DNA of 64,000 nt from Mangrovibacterium diazotrophicum (GCF_003610535.1 NZ_RAPN01000001.1:3645320-3709319), one strand, 5' to 3'; positions 35,058 to 44,276 are shown, counted from the first letter of the stretch. Made by a program: numbers and translations. The notes: a model not told the origin generated them from the letters alone.

Positions 35058-35252
35058 AATTCAAAAATTTTAACAGTAATCCAAAATCACAACAAATTGG
35101 ATTTTAGGATATAATAACAAGATTTCTGTGTTAAAAAAAGAGGTCGAAAGATAGAATGAAAAAATTGAAGCGCAAAGAAAAAACGCGCAAAATGAGGAGC
35201 TAAGTCGTTTTAAAACAATTAATTAAAACGTTCGAAAATTTCAGTTTTGGGA

Positions 35253-35284
35253 TAAAAAAAGATCAGAAGAAATTTCTTCTGATC
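35253..35284 (-). terminator. Terminator after rpmF
   Basis: A perfect 24-bp palindrome at 35261-35284 (half-site GATCAGAAGAAA) is followed on the minus strand by seven T residues. It lies 13 bp after the rpmF stop codon and isolates fabH from the rpmF unit. Confidence 0.88.
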
Positions 35285-35297
35285 ATCTTATAGAGAA

Positions 35298-35483
35298 TTA
35301 AACAGTTACGTTTTTCTCAATTGCAAGCTTTCCACGGTAGTAACCGCATTCGCCACAAACAGTGTGGTATTTTACAGTTGCTCCACAGTTTGAGCAAGTT
35401 GCTAAAGTTGCAATTGCAGCATGGTGATGAGATCTTCTTTTATCTCTTCTTGCTTTTGATGTTTTGTGCTTTGGATGTGCCAT
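35298..35483 (-). CDS. rpmF: Ribosomal protein L32 (bL32)
   Basis: A 61-residue protein starting MAHPKHKTSKARRDKRRSHH. It keeps the four-cysteine zinc ribbon: two pairs, CSNC and CGEC, about 13 residues apart. Full length. It follows the DUF177 gene after 11 bp and ends before a strong terminator. Confidence 0.97.
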   Translation of the reverse strand: MAHPKHKTSKARRDKRRSHHHAAIATLATCSNCGATVKYHTVCGECGYYRGKLAIEKNVTV

Positions 35484-35494
35484 TTTCTAATTCT

Positions 35495-36031
35495 TTATTC
35501 GTTTCCTAATAATTTTTTCAAATCGTCCCATCTCGAGTCGGTTTCTTCTTCCGGCTTTTCCTGGGTGTGAGTCAGGTTTTTTAGTTTCTGCAGCATTTCC
35601 GGGTTGCATAGACTTTTACCGTCTTTGCCTTTCGGGTGAACCTGCCTAATCGGAATCGCTAAAATGATGAAATCGTAGATCATTTGCGCTACGTTGACCT
35701 GATGATCATTGACATTTACCCAAATCACATCGTCACCATCTTCGAAATCGTCTTCACCATACTTGATGAAAACCTTGTTTTCGCTTTCTACGGGTTGGTC
35801 GTAAAGCTCCAAGCATCTATCGCATTGGATTTTAACTGTTCCGCTAACATGAAACCAAAGAACCATTAATGAACTCTGTTTTTCGAGAACGACTTTTGCC
35901 TGAATGTCTCCATCGTCGGCTATTCCACCGTCAAAATGGTCGAAAAACTTCTTATTAATCTGAAAGTCAAACTCATGTGTTCCAAGAGCGAGACCCTTAA
36001 AGGCGATATTATAAGCTGATATTCCGGCCAT
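35495..36031 (-). CDS. DUF177 (YceD-like) protein
   Basis: A 178-residue protein of the family normally encoded just before rpmF and linked to 23S rRNA or large-subunit maturation. It shows the signature Cys pair and spacing CDRCLELYDQPVE and the downstream acidic segment FIKYGEDDFEDGDDVIWVN. The position directly upstream of rpmF supports the call more than the sequence alone. Confidence 0.87.
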   Translation of the reverse strand: MAGISAYNIAFKGLALGTHEFDFQINKKFFDHFDGGIADDGDIQAKVVLEKQSSLMVLWFHVSGTVKIQCDRCLELYDQPVESENKVFIKYGEDDFEDGDDVIWVNVNDHQVNVAQMIYDFIILAIPIRQVHPKGKDGKSLCNPEMLQKLKNLTHTQEKPEEETDSRWDDLKKLLGNE

Positions 36032-36050
36032 TGCTTCGAAAAAAGTTTTG

Positions 36051-36058
36051 CAAAAGTA
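36051..36058 (-). promoter_or_regulatory. -7 box for DUF177-rpmF
   Basis: TACTTTTG on the minus strand, an exact match 19 bp before the DUF177 ATG. Confidence 0.5.
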
Positions 36059-36145
36059 TAAAAAATATAGAAACGAAGAAAATTATCTGATTTTTTTAAC
36101 ACAGAAAAGCGAAACAGTTTTGATCGCTATTCAATGATCAGTATT

Positions 36146-37339
36146 TCAGTTGATTATGGATTTTGTTTTCTGTTGAAAAAAATCAGCCTTTTTGAGGATG
36201 ATTCGGAAGGTTGTTCCCTTGCCGATTTCTGATTGCTTAATAAAGATCTTTCCCTGGTGATAATTCTCGATGATTCGTTTGGCGAGAGAAAGTCCCAGGC
36301 CCCATCCTCTTTTCTTCGTTGTAAAGCCGGGATCAAATATGGTTTTAAATTGAGACTTTGGAATTCCTTTGCCGTTATCGCGAATGTCGAAATAGATTTG
36401 ATTGTCCTCTTCCCGGAGCAAAAGCGTTATTTTGCCCGAATTTCCCATCGCATCGATGGCATTCTTGCAGAGGTTTTCAATAACCCAGCTCAACAGTGCG
36501 GCATTGTGCGGTGTAATATAGGATCGGTCTGCGGGGAACTGCATGTCATATTGTACTTTTTGCGAGGTGCGGCTTTGTAGATAGGTGACTGTAGATACAA
36601 TCGTTTTACGCAGATCGTCAATTTTCAATTCCGGTTTCGAGCCGATCTTTGAGAATCGTTCTGTTATTTTTTCCAACCGAAGAATGTCTTTCTCGAATTC
36701 ATCAATGAGTTTTTCGTCGATATCCTGTGTCTTAAGTAACTCTACCCAAGCCATTAATGACGAAATCGGGGTTCCCAATTGGTGAGCCGTTTCCTTAGAC
36801 ATACCCACCCAAACCTGGTTTTGTTCTGCCTTGCGCGATGAGTTGATGGTGAAATAGACGATAGTGACAAACAGTCCAATAACTGCGATCTGGATAAGCG
36901 GAAAATATTTTAGATTCTGTAGGGTCTTTGAGTCCCGGTAATAGATGTATTGAACCTCATGCTCGGAAATGACAATCTTGATGGGAGGACGGTCGTGCAT
37001 CATTTTGGCCAGTTCGCGCTGTAATACCTGGTCTTTTCGTTTTTCGGAATACTCAATATTAGCGGCAGAAATGATATTCTGAATGCTGTCGGTCCAGATA
37101 ATCGGGATGCCGGTGTTGCCCTCGAGTATGCTGACCAGAAATGACATGTTATCGTCCGGATCTTCAACGGGGGCGGTTAAACGTCGCGTTGCTTCGGCCC
37201 ACATGGCGACACTTTTATGCTCTTCTTCTGCCATTTTGCGCGCAAGCCAATTGGTGTATTGAAATGACGCAGCACCGATAATGATCGCGATCAGTATCAG
37301 CAAAAATTTCCAGCGACGTTTTTTTAGATAGGACTCCAA
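36146..37339 (-). CDS. Membrane sensor histidine kinase, TTG start
   Basis: A 397-residue kinase. Two membrane helices (about 11-26 and 147-166) flank a periplasmic sensor of about 120 residues with no recognised fold. There is no HAMP domain. The phosphoacceptor is His186 in KETAHQLGTPISSL, and the ATPase part has the N box NLCKNAIDAM, DNGKGIP and GWGLGLSLAKRI. An in-frame TAA lies eight codons before the first residue and there is no ATG before the first helix, so TTG 37339 is the probable start. No response regulator is encoded nearby, so it is an orphan; the signal it senses is unknown. Confidence 0.85.
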   Translation of the reverse strand: MESYLKKRRWKFLLILIAIIIGAASFQYTNWLARKMAEEEHKSVAMWAEATRRLTAPVEDPDDNMSFLVSILEGNTGIPIIWTDSIQNIISAANIEYSEKRKDQVLQRELAKMMHDRPPIKIVISEHEVQYIYYRDSKTLQNLKYFPLIQIAVIGLFVTIVYFTINSSRKAEQNQVWVGMSKETAHQLGTPISSLMAWVELLKTQDIDEKLIDEFEKDILRLEKITERFSKIGSKPELKIDDLRKTIVSTVTYLQSRTSQKVQYDMQFPADRSYITPHNAALLSWVIENLCKNAIDAMGNSGKITLLLREEDNQIYFDIRDNGKGIPKSQFKTIFDPGFTTKKRGWGLGLSLAKRIIENYHQGKIFIKQSEIGKGTTFRIILKKADFFQQKTKSIIN

Positions 37340-37463
37340 GTTGAATGTTCTGTTACTTGTTTACCAACGGATAAAACGACCAGCGAAACTGAAATCCCGC
37401 ATTTTTGTCTGGTCATTAGAGCGAAAACGGAAAACCAGTTAAAATAGTATGATCAAAATACAA

Positions 37464-39368
37464 TTATCCTTGCAGCAAATCAAGTGTTGTCTGGATGATG
37501 CTCTTTTGGTCGAAGCCGCACTCGCGTATCAGTTCATCAGGTGTGCCATGTTCTATAAAACGATCGGGAACTCCAAGACGCACAATTTTTGATGTGTATT
37601 GGTGGTCGGCCATGAACTCTAGCACCGCCGAACCGAACCCGCCCTGAATTGTGCCGTCCTCGATCGTGATGACTTTCGTGAACTTTTTGAATATCTGATG
37701 CAGAAGCTTTTCGTCCAGTGGCTTTACAAAACGCATGTCGTAGTGAGCAACCGAGTGTCCGTCCTTCGTGAGTGATTTCACTGCGCGGGAAGCCTGTATT
37801 CCGGTTGTTCCGAAGGTTAAAATGGCCAAATCGTTACCTTCTGTGATAACCCGGCCTGTTCCGACAGGAATGCTTTCGAACGGTTGTCTCCAGTCAACCT
37901 GGCAACCACAACCTCTCGGGTAGCGAATTGAGAATGGACCCATATTTTCCTGCTGAGCGGTGTACATCAGGTTGCGCAATTCAATTTCATCCATTGGAGC
38001 CGATACAATCATGTTCGGAATGTGACGCATGTATGCAATATCGAAGACTCCATGGTGAGTGGGGCCGTCTGCTCCAACCAGACCTCCACGGTCGAGACAG
38101 AAAACAACGTTCAGGTTTTGGATAGCAACGTCGTGTATAATTTGGTCGTACGAGCGCTGCATGAAGGTGGAGTAGATATTACAAAACGGTACCATGCCGC
38201 GGATTGCCATCCCGGCTGAAAAAGTTACTGCATGAGGTTCGGCAATACCAACGTCGAAAGCACGATCCGGCATTTTCTCCATCATGATATTCAGTGAACT
38301 TCCGGTTGGCATTGCTGGAGTAACGCCGACAATCTTGTCGTTCTTCTCAGCCAGTTCAAGTAGTGTGTTTCCAAATACGTTCTGGAATTTTGGCGGTTTG
38401 TTCATTGCGCATTCGCAATCAAGAAGCTCGCCCGTCACTTTATTGAATTTGCCGGGAGCGTGGAACTCTGTTTGATTCAGCTCAGCCTGTTTGAAACCTT
38501 TTCCTTTTTTGGTCAGCACATGCAACAGTTTCGGGCCGGGAATATCGCGGAGATCCTGTAATACTTTTGTGAGGTATTTTATATCATGGCCATCAATCGG
38601 CCCGAAATAGCGAATGCCGAGGCTTTCAAAAAGATTGGATTCTTTCAGAAGTGCCGATTTCAGCGCGCCTTCGGTTTTTTGTACCAGTCGGCGGGCTTTT
38701 GGTCCAAAGCCGTTCAGTTTGCCCAAGCCATCCCAAACTTCTTGTTTCAGGCGATTGTATGATTTCGACCGGGAGATATTCAGTAAGTAATTGCTAACGC
38801 CACCAACGTTCGGGTCGATCGCCATGTTGTTGTCATTCAGGATGATTAGTACGTCTGAATTGTTGACGGCGGCATTGTTTAAGCCTTCAAAAGCCATTCC
38901 TCCGGTCATGGAACCATCGCCGATAACAGCAACGATTTTACGCTGTTCGTCTTTTTGTATCGAAGCAGCGACGGCCATTCCCAGCGAAGCGGAAATGGAT
39001 GTGCTGGCATGGCCAACACCAAAAGTATCGTATTCGCTTTCACTTGGTTTGGGGAATCCACTTAATCCATGGTATTTCCGGTTTGTGTGGAATTGATCCC
39101 GGCGTCCGGTCAATATTTTGTGACTGTAGGCCTGGTGCCCGACATCCCAAACTAAAAGATCGTAGGGTGTATTGTAGATATAATGCAGCGCAACGGTGAG
39201 CTCAACAACGCCAAGGCTCGCGCCAAAGTGCCCCGGATTAGTGGACACCTCGTCGATAATGAATTGTCTAAGTTCCTCACAAACAACTGGTAGATCTTCT
39301 GGCCGTAATTTTCTTAAATCTTCGGGGCTGTTGATCTTACTTAGCAGTGTACCTGCATTTCCTTCCAT
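37464..39368 (-). CDS. dxs: 1-deoxy-D-xylulose-5-phosphate synthase
   Basis: A 634-residue thiamine-diphosphate enzyme that joins pyruvate and glyceraldehyde-3-phosphate in the first step of the MEP isoprenoid pathway. The cofactor motif [17 protein letters not shown] is present, as are the family blocks [17 protein letters not shown] and [19 protein letters not shown] start it at ATG 39368 ([10 protein letters not shown]); the frame extends to a TTG at 39389, but that would overlap the promoter -7 box. Its product feeds quinone and undecaprenyl synthesis. Confidence 0.96.
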   Translation of the reverse strand: MEGNAGTLLSKINSPEDLRKLRPEDLPVVCEELRQFIIDEVSTNPGHFGASLGVVELTVALHYIYNTPYDLLVWDVGHQAYSHKILTGRRDQFHTNRKYHGLSGFPKPSESEYDTFGVGHASTSISASLGMAVAASIQKDEQRKIVAVIGDGSMTGGMAFEGLNNAAVNNSDVLIILNDNNMAIDPNVGGVSNYLLNISRSKSYNRLKQEVWDGLGKLNGFGPKARRLVQKTEGALKSALLKESNLFESLGIRYFGPIDGHDIKYLTKVLQDLRDIPGPKLLHVLTKKGKGFKQAELNQTEFHAPGKFNKVTGELLDCECAMNKPPKFQNVFGNTLLELAEKNDKIVGVTPAMPTGSSLNIMMEKMPDRAFDVGIAEPHAVTFSAGMAIRGMVPFCNIYSTFMQRSYDQIIHDVAIQNLNVVFCLDRGGLVGADGPTHHGVFDIAYMRHIPNMIVSAPMDEIELRNLMYTAQQENMGPFSIRYPRGCGCQVDWRQPFESIPVGTGRVITEGNDLAILTFGTTGIQASRAVKSLTKDGHSVAHYDMRFVKPLDEKLLHQIFKKFTKVITIEDGTIQGGFGSAVLEFMADHQYTSKIVRLGVPDRFIEHGTPDELIRECGFDQKSIIQTTLDLLQG

Positions 39369-39386
39369 GTAGCCAAAATTAGAGCT

Positions 39387-39414
39387 CAAATATACAATTT
39401 ATCGTTTATGCAAC
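39387..39414 (-). promoter_or_regulatory. Promoter of dxs
   Basis: On the minus strand TATATTTG (39387-39394) follows a TTG element (39411-39413) by the expected distance, 19 bp start to start. A second partial box, TAATTTTG, lies at 39374-39381. This sets the dxs start at 39368. Confidence 0.7.
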
Positions 39415-39479
39415 CACTTTGAAATGTCAGTAATGCGGTATTGTAAACTTGAGTGATGTCAATAACGAAAATAAAAGGG

Positions 39480-40262
39480 TCAGATTTTCAGGATTCCACG
39501 TTCCCGGTTTTGGAAGGTGACCAATTCTTCAAATCCGATTGATTTCAGCAAATCCACAGCGGTTTCGAAGTGACGGCCGATTTGATCGACACGATGAGCA
39601 TCTGAGGTGAGGGTCATCGGAATGTGGTGGTGGTAACATCTTTCGACGATGGATGGCGCCGGTGTGAATTCTTTGCACGGGCGATCCATTCCGCCGGTAT
39701 TGAGTTCGACCACCATGTTGTTCTCCTTGATGACTTTTAATGTCTTCTCAATCAGTTCGGTTTGGTCGCTCTCCGGGTAAACCCGGAACTTTTTAATAAT
39801 ATCGAGGTGGCCAATAATGTCGAATAGACCTGAAGACGCGGCTTTTTGTATGAGATCAAAATACATTTCGTACAGGCGGTCGTTGGTCCATTTTCCGTAG
39901 AGTGATTTGTCGGTGTCGAAATTCCAATTGCCAATGAAATGAACTGAGCCGATAATGTAGTCGAGTGGGAGCGAGCGGATAGCGTGGCTGATCTCTTCCT
40001 CCATCCCTTCGAGATAATCGACTTCAATCCCGAATTTGACGCTGATTTTATCCTGATAGCGTTCCCGCAGAATCTCGATTCGCTCAGCCATCACTGGGAT
40101 GTCAACTTCCGATATCGCCCAATCGACTGGTTTGAGACAGAGGTGATCGGTGAATCCAATTTCGTCTAGTCCAATAGCAATGGCTGCTTGTATCATTTCT
40201 TCGTGGCTGTTCTTCCCGTCCGATAGCACCGTGTGCATATGGTAATCTGTCATTCCGATCAT
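39480..40262 (-). CDS. PHP-domain phosphatase (histidinol-phosphatase-like)
   Basis: A 260-residue metal-dependent phosphoesterase. The four PHP motifs are visible: DYHMHTVLSDG near the N-terminus, a Glu in GIEVDYLEGME, the HLDIIKKF segment and the C-terminal TLTSDAHRVDQIG. The nearest named relative is the HisK/HisJ type of histidinol-phosphate phosphatase, but other PHP phosphatases look alike and no his genes are nearby. The substrate call is therefore moderate. It is transcribed in the same direction as dxs. Confidence 0.75.
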   Translation of the reverse strand: MIGMTDYHMHTVLSDGKNSHEEMIQAAIAIGLDEIGFTDHLCLKPVDWAISEVDIPVMAERIEILRERYQDKISVKFGIEVDYLEGMEEEISHAIRSLPLDYIIGSVHFIGNWNFDTDKSLYGKWTNDRLYEMYFDLIQKAASSGLFDIIGHLDIIKKFRVYPESDQTELIEKTLKVIKENNMVVELNTGGMDRPCKEFTPAPSIVERCYHHHIPMTLTSDAHRVDQIGRHFETAVDLLKSIGFEELVTFQNRERGILKI

Positions 40263-40351
40263 AGTCGTACATTGATAAATTTTCGGTATCCGTAAAATTA
40301 GTCAATGGAAATTCAAAAATGAAATATTATTTGGGGCTGAAAAGTAGGGAC

Positions 40352-40379
40352 AAAAAAAGGCAGCTTCAACAAGCTGCCT
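40352..40379 (-). terminator. Terminator after frr
   Basis: AGGCAGCTT (40358-40366) pairs with AAGCTGCCT (40371-40379) around CAAC, with seven T residues following on the minus strand. It lies about 54 bp past the frr stop codon. Confidence 0.88.
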
Positions 40380-40432
40380 CAAAGCCATGAAAACAATTAA
40401 ACAATGTTCAGAAAACAGAAAACTAGAAACAA

Positions 40433-40996
40433 TTATATTGTAAAAATCTCTTTTGTCTTTTTCTCCAACAAGGTATCAACTTTTTTCGAAAAATCATTGG
40501 TCATATCCTGAACTTGTGCTTCAGCATCTTTTTCCATGTCTTCCGATAACCCGTCCTTCATTAACTTCTTTAACGCATCGTTCGAATCTTTTCGTGCTGA
40601 GCGGATGCTGACTTTTGCATTTTCGCCTTCTGCACTGGCTTGTTTCGATAACGATTTTCTTCGTTCTTCAGTAAGTGCCGGAACGCTGATGCGAATAATT
40701 TCGCCGTTGTTCTCGGGGTTGAACCCTAAATTAGCGTTGATGATTGCTTTTTCGATGGCAGAAATTGTTTGTTTCTCCCAAGGTTGAATCGCAATCGTTC
40801 TCGCGTCCGGAGTGTTGATGTTTGCAACTTGTTGTAGCGGAGTCATACTTCCGTAATAATCAACAGTAACACCATCAAGCATCCGGGTCGACGCTTTTCC
40901 TGCACGGATATGAACTAATTCTTTCTCTAAATGGTCGATGGCAGATTCCATCTTTTCTCTACATAAATCTAATATCAGTTCTACTTCGTCTTCCAT
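40433..40996 (-). CDS. frr: Ribosome recycling factor
   Basis: A 187-residue factor that splits post-termination ribosomes with EF-G. It shows the family blocks LVHIRAGKASTRMLDGV, YYGSMTPLQQVANINTPDAR and EERRKSLSKQA, and is full length. It lies 109 bp downstream of pyrH but has its own -7 box in that gap. Confidence 0.97.
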   Translation of the reverse strand: MEDEVELILDLCREKMESAIDHLEKELVHIRAGKASTRMLDGVTVDYYGSMTPLQQVANINTPDARTIAIQPWEKQTISAIEKAIINANLGFNPENNGEIIRISVPALTEERRKSLSKQASAEGENAKVSIRSARKDSNDALKKLMKDGLSEDMEKDAEAQVQDMTNDFSKKVDTLLEKKTKEIFTI

Positions 40997-41034
40997 AAAA
41001 ATAATATGGTCAGTTCATCTTTTTGTGCTGACAG

Positions 41035-41042
41035 CAAATATA
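41035..41042 (-). promoter_or_regulatory. -7 box for frr
   Basis: TATATTTG on the minus strand, an exact match 38 bp before the frr ATG, within the pyrH-frr gap. Confidence 0.5.
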
Positions 41043-41104
41043 GAAAAATTTAAAGAATATTAAAATTCGTGAAAATTTTTAATCAAAAAATGCGCAGCTG
41101 ATTA

Positions 41105-41815
41105 TTATAAATGGACTAAAGTCCCAATGTTTTCGCCGGTTATAACTTTTTTCAGATTTCCGACAATGTCCATATTGAACACAACAATTGGCAAATTATT
41201 TTCTTTGCACATGGTTGTCGCCGTCAAATCCATCACCTTCAAACCACGATTATAGATTTCGTCGAAGGAAATTTTGTCGAATTTTTCTGCTTTCGGATCT
41301 TTCTCCGGATCGGCGGTGTAAATTCCGTCAACACGGGTTCCTTTCAACATCACATCGGCTTCAATTTCAATTCCGCGAAGCGATGATCCGGTGTCGGTTG
41401 TAAAGTAAGGATTACCTGTTCCCGCCGAGAAAATTGCAACTTCTCCTTTTTCGAGGGTCTCAATTGCTTTGTCTTTCGAGTAAAACTCGCCAACTGGTTC
41501 CATACGAATAGCAGTCAATACCCGCGATTTTACACCAAGAGCCGTTAAGGCTGAGTTTAGTGCCAGGCTGTTAATAACTGTTGCCAACATTCCCATTTGG
41601 TCGCCTTTAACCCGGTCGAAACCGTTGGCCGCACCACTAAGGCCTCTGAAAATGTTTCCTCCACCAATGACAATGCCAACCTGCACTCCCAAATCGGTGA
41701 TTTCTTTAATTTGTTCGGCGTACTCGGTCAACCGTTTTTGGTCGATCCCATATTCTTGCTGTCCCATTAAAGACTCGCCACTAAGCTTTAGAAGTACTCT
41801 TTTATATGCTGTCAT
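41105..41815 (-). CDS. pyrH: UMP kinase
   Basis: A 236-residue amino-acid-kinase-fold enzyme that phosphorylates UMP to UDP. The start MTAYKRVLLKLSGESLMG, the glycine-rich GIVIGGGNIFRG, and GTGNPYFTTDTGSSLRGIEI are diagnostic. It precedes frr as in many bacteria. UDP feeds the nucleotide-sugar pathways of the nearby glycan cluster, though only as general supply. Confidence 0.97.
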   Translation of the reverse strand: MTAYKRVLLKLSGESLMGQQEYGIDQKRLTEYAEQIKEITDLGVQVGIVIGGGNIFRGLSGAANGFDRVKGDQMGMLATVINSLALNSALTALGVKSRVLTAIRMEPVGEFYSKDKAIETLEKGEVAIFSAGTGNPYFTTDTGSSLRGIEIEADVMLKGTRVDGIYTADPEKDPKAEKFDKISFDEIYNRGLKVMDLTATTMCKENNLPIVVFNMDIVGNLKKVITGENIGTLVHL

Positions 41816-41829
41816 TGTTGTTTGTTTTA

Positions 41830-41837
41830 GGCAAAAG
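41830..41837 (-). promoter_or_regulatory. -7 box for pyrH
   Basis: TACTTTTG on the minus strand, an exact match 14 bp before the pyrH ATG, implying a very short leader. Confidence 0.45.
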
Positions 41838-41995
41838 TAGGAAAATTAGAAAAAGTGATTGACCGGCTTTTGTAACTTTTCGGTCACAATTTACCTTCTT
41901 TTTACGCTTATCCTAAAAGCATTTCATTATTTGAGGGCATCAATTTTCGTTTCGTAATTAATTATTACTTTTACAGCCGCTGATTTTCAATAGCT

Positions 41996-42256
41996 ATGAT
42001 ATTAAACGCGATCTTGTTTTTAGTTGGTTTTTTGCGCACACTGTTTTTTGTTGTGGTTTTTTATTACCTGTTTAAATTTTTGATCCGGCTACTGGCGCCT
42101 TTGTTTGGTTACCAGGCTGTGAATAAGAACCAGCAAAGCAGAGCACAACGGGCGGATCGCCGTGAAGGCGACGTTCGGGTTGACAATGCGCAATACCAGC
42201 AATCCCATATTCGTAAAGATCAAGGTGAATACGTAGACTTTGAAGAGATCGATTGA
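41996..42256 (+). CDS. Small membrane protein, DUF4834 type
   Basis: An 86-residue protein with one hydrophobic N-terminal stretch (about residues 2-33, LFLVGFLRTLFFVVVFYYLF) and a polar, Gln- and Arg-rich cytoplasmic or exposed tail ending DQGEYVDFEEID. This layout matches DUF4834, a small Bacteroidota family of unknown role. It lies 66 bp before glyS and is probably co-transcribed with it. Confidence 0.72.
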   Translation: MILNAILFLVGFLRTLFFVVVFYYLFKFLIRLLAPLFGYQAVNKNQQSRAQRADRREGDVRVDNAQYQQSHIRKDQGEYVDFEEID

Positions 42257-42322
42257 TGATATATTATATATAGAGAGAAGACCAAAAATTAATTTTCAAC
42301 AGCAAATAACGCATTAGATAGT

Positions 42323-43876
42323 ATGGCTCAGGAAGATATTTTTAAAAAGCTGGTTGCCCACTGCAAGGAATACGGCTATGTATTCCAGTCGAGTGAGATT
42401 TATGACGGACTTGGAGCAGTTTACGATTACGGGCAAAATGGTGTAGAACTAAAGAATAACATCAAAAAATACTGGTGGGATAGCATGGTGCTTCTGCACG
42501 AAAATGTGGTTGGTATTGATTCCGCCATTTTTATGCACCCGACCATTTGGAAAGCCTCGGGCCACGTTGATGCGTTTAATGACCCGTTGATTGATAACAA
42601 AGATTCCAAAAAACGTTACCGCGCCGATGTTTTGATCGAAGAACAATTGGCAAAGTACGAGGAGAAAATGAATAAAGAAGTCGAAAAGGCTGCCAAGAAG
42701 TTTGGCGATTCTTTCGACGAAGCCCAGTTTCGTGCAACCAACCAGCGAGTGTTGGCGAACCGGGAAAAATGGGATCAATTGCACCAGCGTTTTTCCGACG
42801 CGTTGAATGCATCTGATTTGGCCGAACTGAAGCAAATCATCGAGGACGAAGGTATTGTTTGCCCGATTAGCGGTAGCCGCAACTGGACGGATGTGCGCCA
42901 GTTCAACCTGATGTTCTCAACCGAAATGGGATCGACGGCTGATGGTGCATTGAAAGTTTACCTGCGCCCGGAGACGGCACAGGGGATTTTCGTGAACTAC
43001 CTGAATGTGCAAAAAACCGGCCGTATGAAAATTCCATTTGGTATTGCGCAAATCGGTAAAGCGTTCCGTAACGAGATTGTTGCCCGTCAGTTTATTTTCC
43101 GTATGCGTGAGTTCGAGCAAATGGAAATGCAGTTCTTCGTAAAACCCGGAACAGAGCTGGAGTGGTTCGACCTGTGGAGAGAAACACGTATTAAATGGCA
43201 CCGTGCACTCGGGTTCGGCGATGATAATTATCGTTTCCACGTACACGAAAAATTGGCGCACTACGCCAATGCTGCGGTTGATGTTGAGTTTAAATTCCCG
43301 TTTGGTTTCAAGGAAGTTGAAGGAATTCACTCGCGTACTGATTTTGACTTGTCGCAACACCAAAAATATTCAGGTAAGAAGATTCAGTATTTCGATCCGG
43401 AATTAGGTGAATCGTATGTGCCTTATGTGGTAGAAACTTCAATCGGTGTTGACCGGATGTTCCTGCAGGTGGTTTCAGCTTCATATCACGAAGAGGAAGT
43501 TGAGTCATCAAACGGGCAAAAAGATACCCGTGTTGTGATGAAGTTGCCTCCTGTACTGGCACCTGTAAAATTAGCTGTAATGCCATTGGTGAAAAAGGAT
43601 GGTCTGCCTGAAAAAGCGCGTGAAATTATCGATGATCTGAAGTTCGATTTCAATTGCCAATACGATGAAAAAGACAGTATTGGTAAGCGTTATCGTCGTC
43701 AGGATGCAATTGGTACGCCTTTCTGTGTAACAGTTGATCACCAGTCGCTGGAAGATCAGACGGTGACCATTCGTTACCGCGACACTATGGAACAAGATCG
43801 TGTTGCTATTGCTGATCTGAAAAACATTATTGCAGACGAGGTAAGCTTTAAGAAGCTTTTTGCTAAGCTGAAATAG
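42323..43876 (+). CDS. glyS: Glycyl-tRNA synthetase (single-chain class II)
   Basis: A 517-residue enzyme charging tRNA-Gly, of the alpha2 (eukaryote-like) type rather than the alpha2beta2 bacterial type. The start HCKEYGYVFQSSEIYDGLGA, the class-II motif 2 region AFRNEIVARQFIFRMREFEQ and motif 3 near ETSIGVDRMFL are intact. An anticodon-binding domain ends the protein. Full length. It is followed by a terminator. The symbol glyS is used for this form in many genomes, glyQS in others. Confidence 0.95.
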   Translation: MAQEDIFKKLVAHCKEYGYVFQSSEIYDGLGAVYDYGQNGVELKNNIKKYWWDSMVLLHENVVGIDSAIFMHPTIWKASGHVDAFNDPLIDNKDSKKRYRADVLIEEQLAKYEEKMNKEVEKAAKKFGDSFDEAQFRATNQRVLANREKWDQLHQRFSDALNASDLAELKQIIEDEGIVCPISGSRNWTDVRQFNLMFSTEMGSTADGALKVYLRPETAQGIFVNYLNVQKTGRMKIPFGIAQIGKAFRNEIVARQFIFRMREFEQMEMQFFVKPGTELEWFDLWRETRIKWHRALGFGDDNYRFHVHEKLAHYANAAVDVEFKFPFGFKEVEGIHSRTDFDLSQHQKYSGKKIQYFDPELGESYVPYVVETSIGVDRMFLQVVSASYHEEEVESSNGQKDTRVVMKLPPVLAPVKLAVMPLVKKDGLPEKAREIIDDLKFDFNCQYDEKDSIGKRYRRQDAIGTPFCVTVDHQSLEDQTVTIRYRDTMEQDRVAIADLKNIIADEVSFKKLFAKLK

Positions 43877-43901
43877 TTTTAACAAACATAGATATTGAAA
43901 G

Positions 43902-43925
43902 AAGCTCCTTTTGGGAGCTTTTTTT
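43902..43925 (+). terminator. Terminator after glyS
   Basis: AAGCTCC (43902-43908) pairs with GGAGCTT (43914-43920) around a short loop and runs into seven T residues, 25 bp after the stop codon. Confidence 0.85.
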
Positions 43926-43946
43926 ATGCCCGATAGTGAAGATTGG

Positions 43947-43961
43947 CTTTCAAATTGAAAG
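43947..43961. repeat. Palindrome CTTTCAAATTGAAAG, copy 1
   Basis: The 7-nt arms CTTTCAA and TTGAAAG are exact reverse complements around a single A. The identical 15 bp recur at 44192-44206. The pair looks like twin binding sites for a dimeric regulator. Confidence 0.65.
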
Positions 43962-44117
43962 TATAAATATTGCAGATAGCGAATTTGATTGAGAATGAAG
44001 CTATTTTTAGATTATAATTTGGCTTGAAATGTTTGTAATACACACTTAATTAGATTGTTATCCTTTGTTATTTTATAATTGTGCTGTAGAGCATATGAGT
44101 TTTTGTTTGAAAGGTCT

Positions 44118-44137
44118 TTGCATGTTCTTGCATGTTT
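44118..44137 (+). repeat. Tandem 10-bp direct repeat
   Basis: TTGCATGTTC is followed immediately by TTGCATGTTT, nine of ten bases identical, between the two palindromes. Confidence 0.5.
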
Positions 44138-44190
44138 TCGTGTCGTTAGAGTTTGTTTTTATGAATAAAACTGCAAAAAGTAGAATTTTT

Positions 44191-44207
44191 ACTTTCAAAT
44201 TGAAAGT
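44191..44207. repeat. Palindrome CTTTCAAATTGAAAG, copy 2
   Basis: The same 15 bp as copy 1, here extended by A and T to 17 symmetric bases. It lies about 62 bp upstream of the -7 box at 44269, a typical activator distance. Confidence 0.65.
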
Positions 44208-44268
44208 AGTCTGTTTTTAACAAAAAAGAAACATGCGTTTTGTCATCTTTCCAGAGTTTGTCAGCATA

Positions 44269-44276
44269 TACTTTTG
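44269..44276 (+). promoter_or_regulatory. -7 box for the small exported protein gene
   Basis: TACTTTTG is an exact match, 35 bp before ATG 44312. A clear TTTG at the -33 distance is missing, which again would fit activation from the upstream palindromes. It also rules out the longer frame starting at 44240. Confidence 0.55.

Noticed and set aside
37378-37414. GACCAG/CTGGTC hairpin between dxs and the kinase gene
   Set aside because: Only 6 bp with a 25-nt loop and no T-run; too weak to call a terminator.
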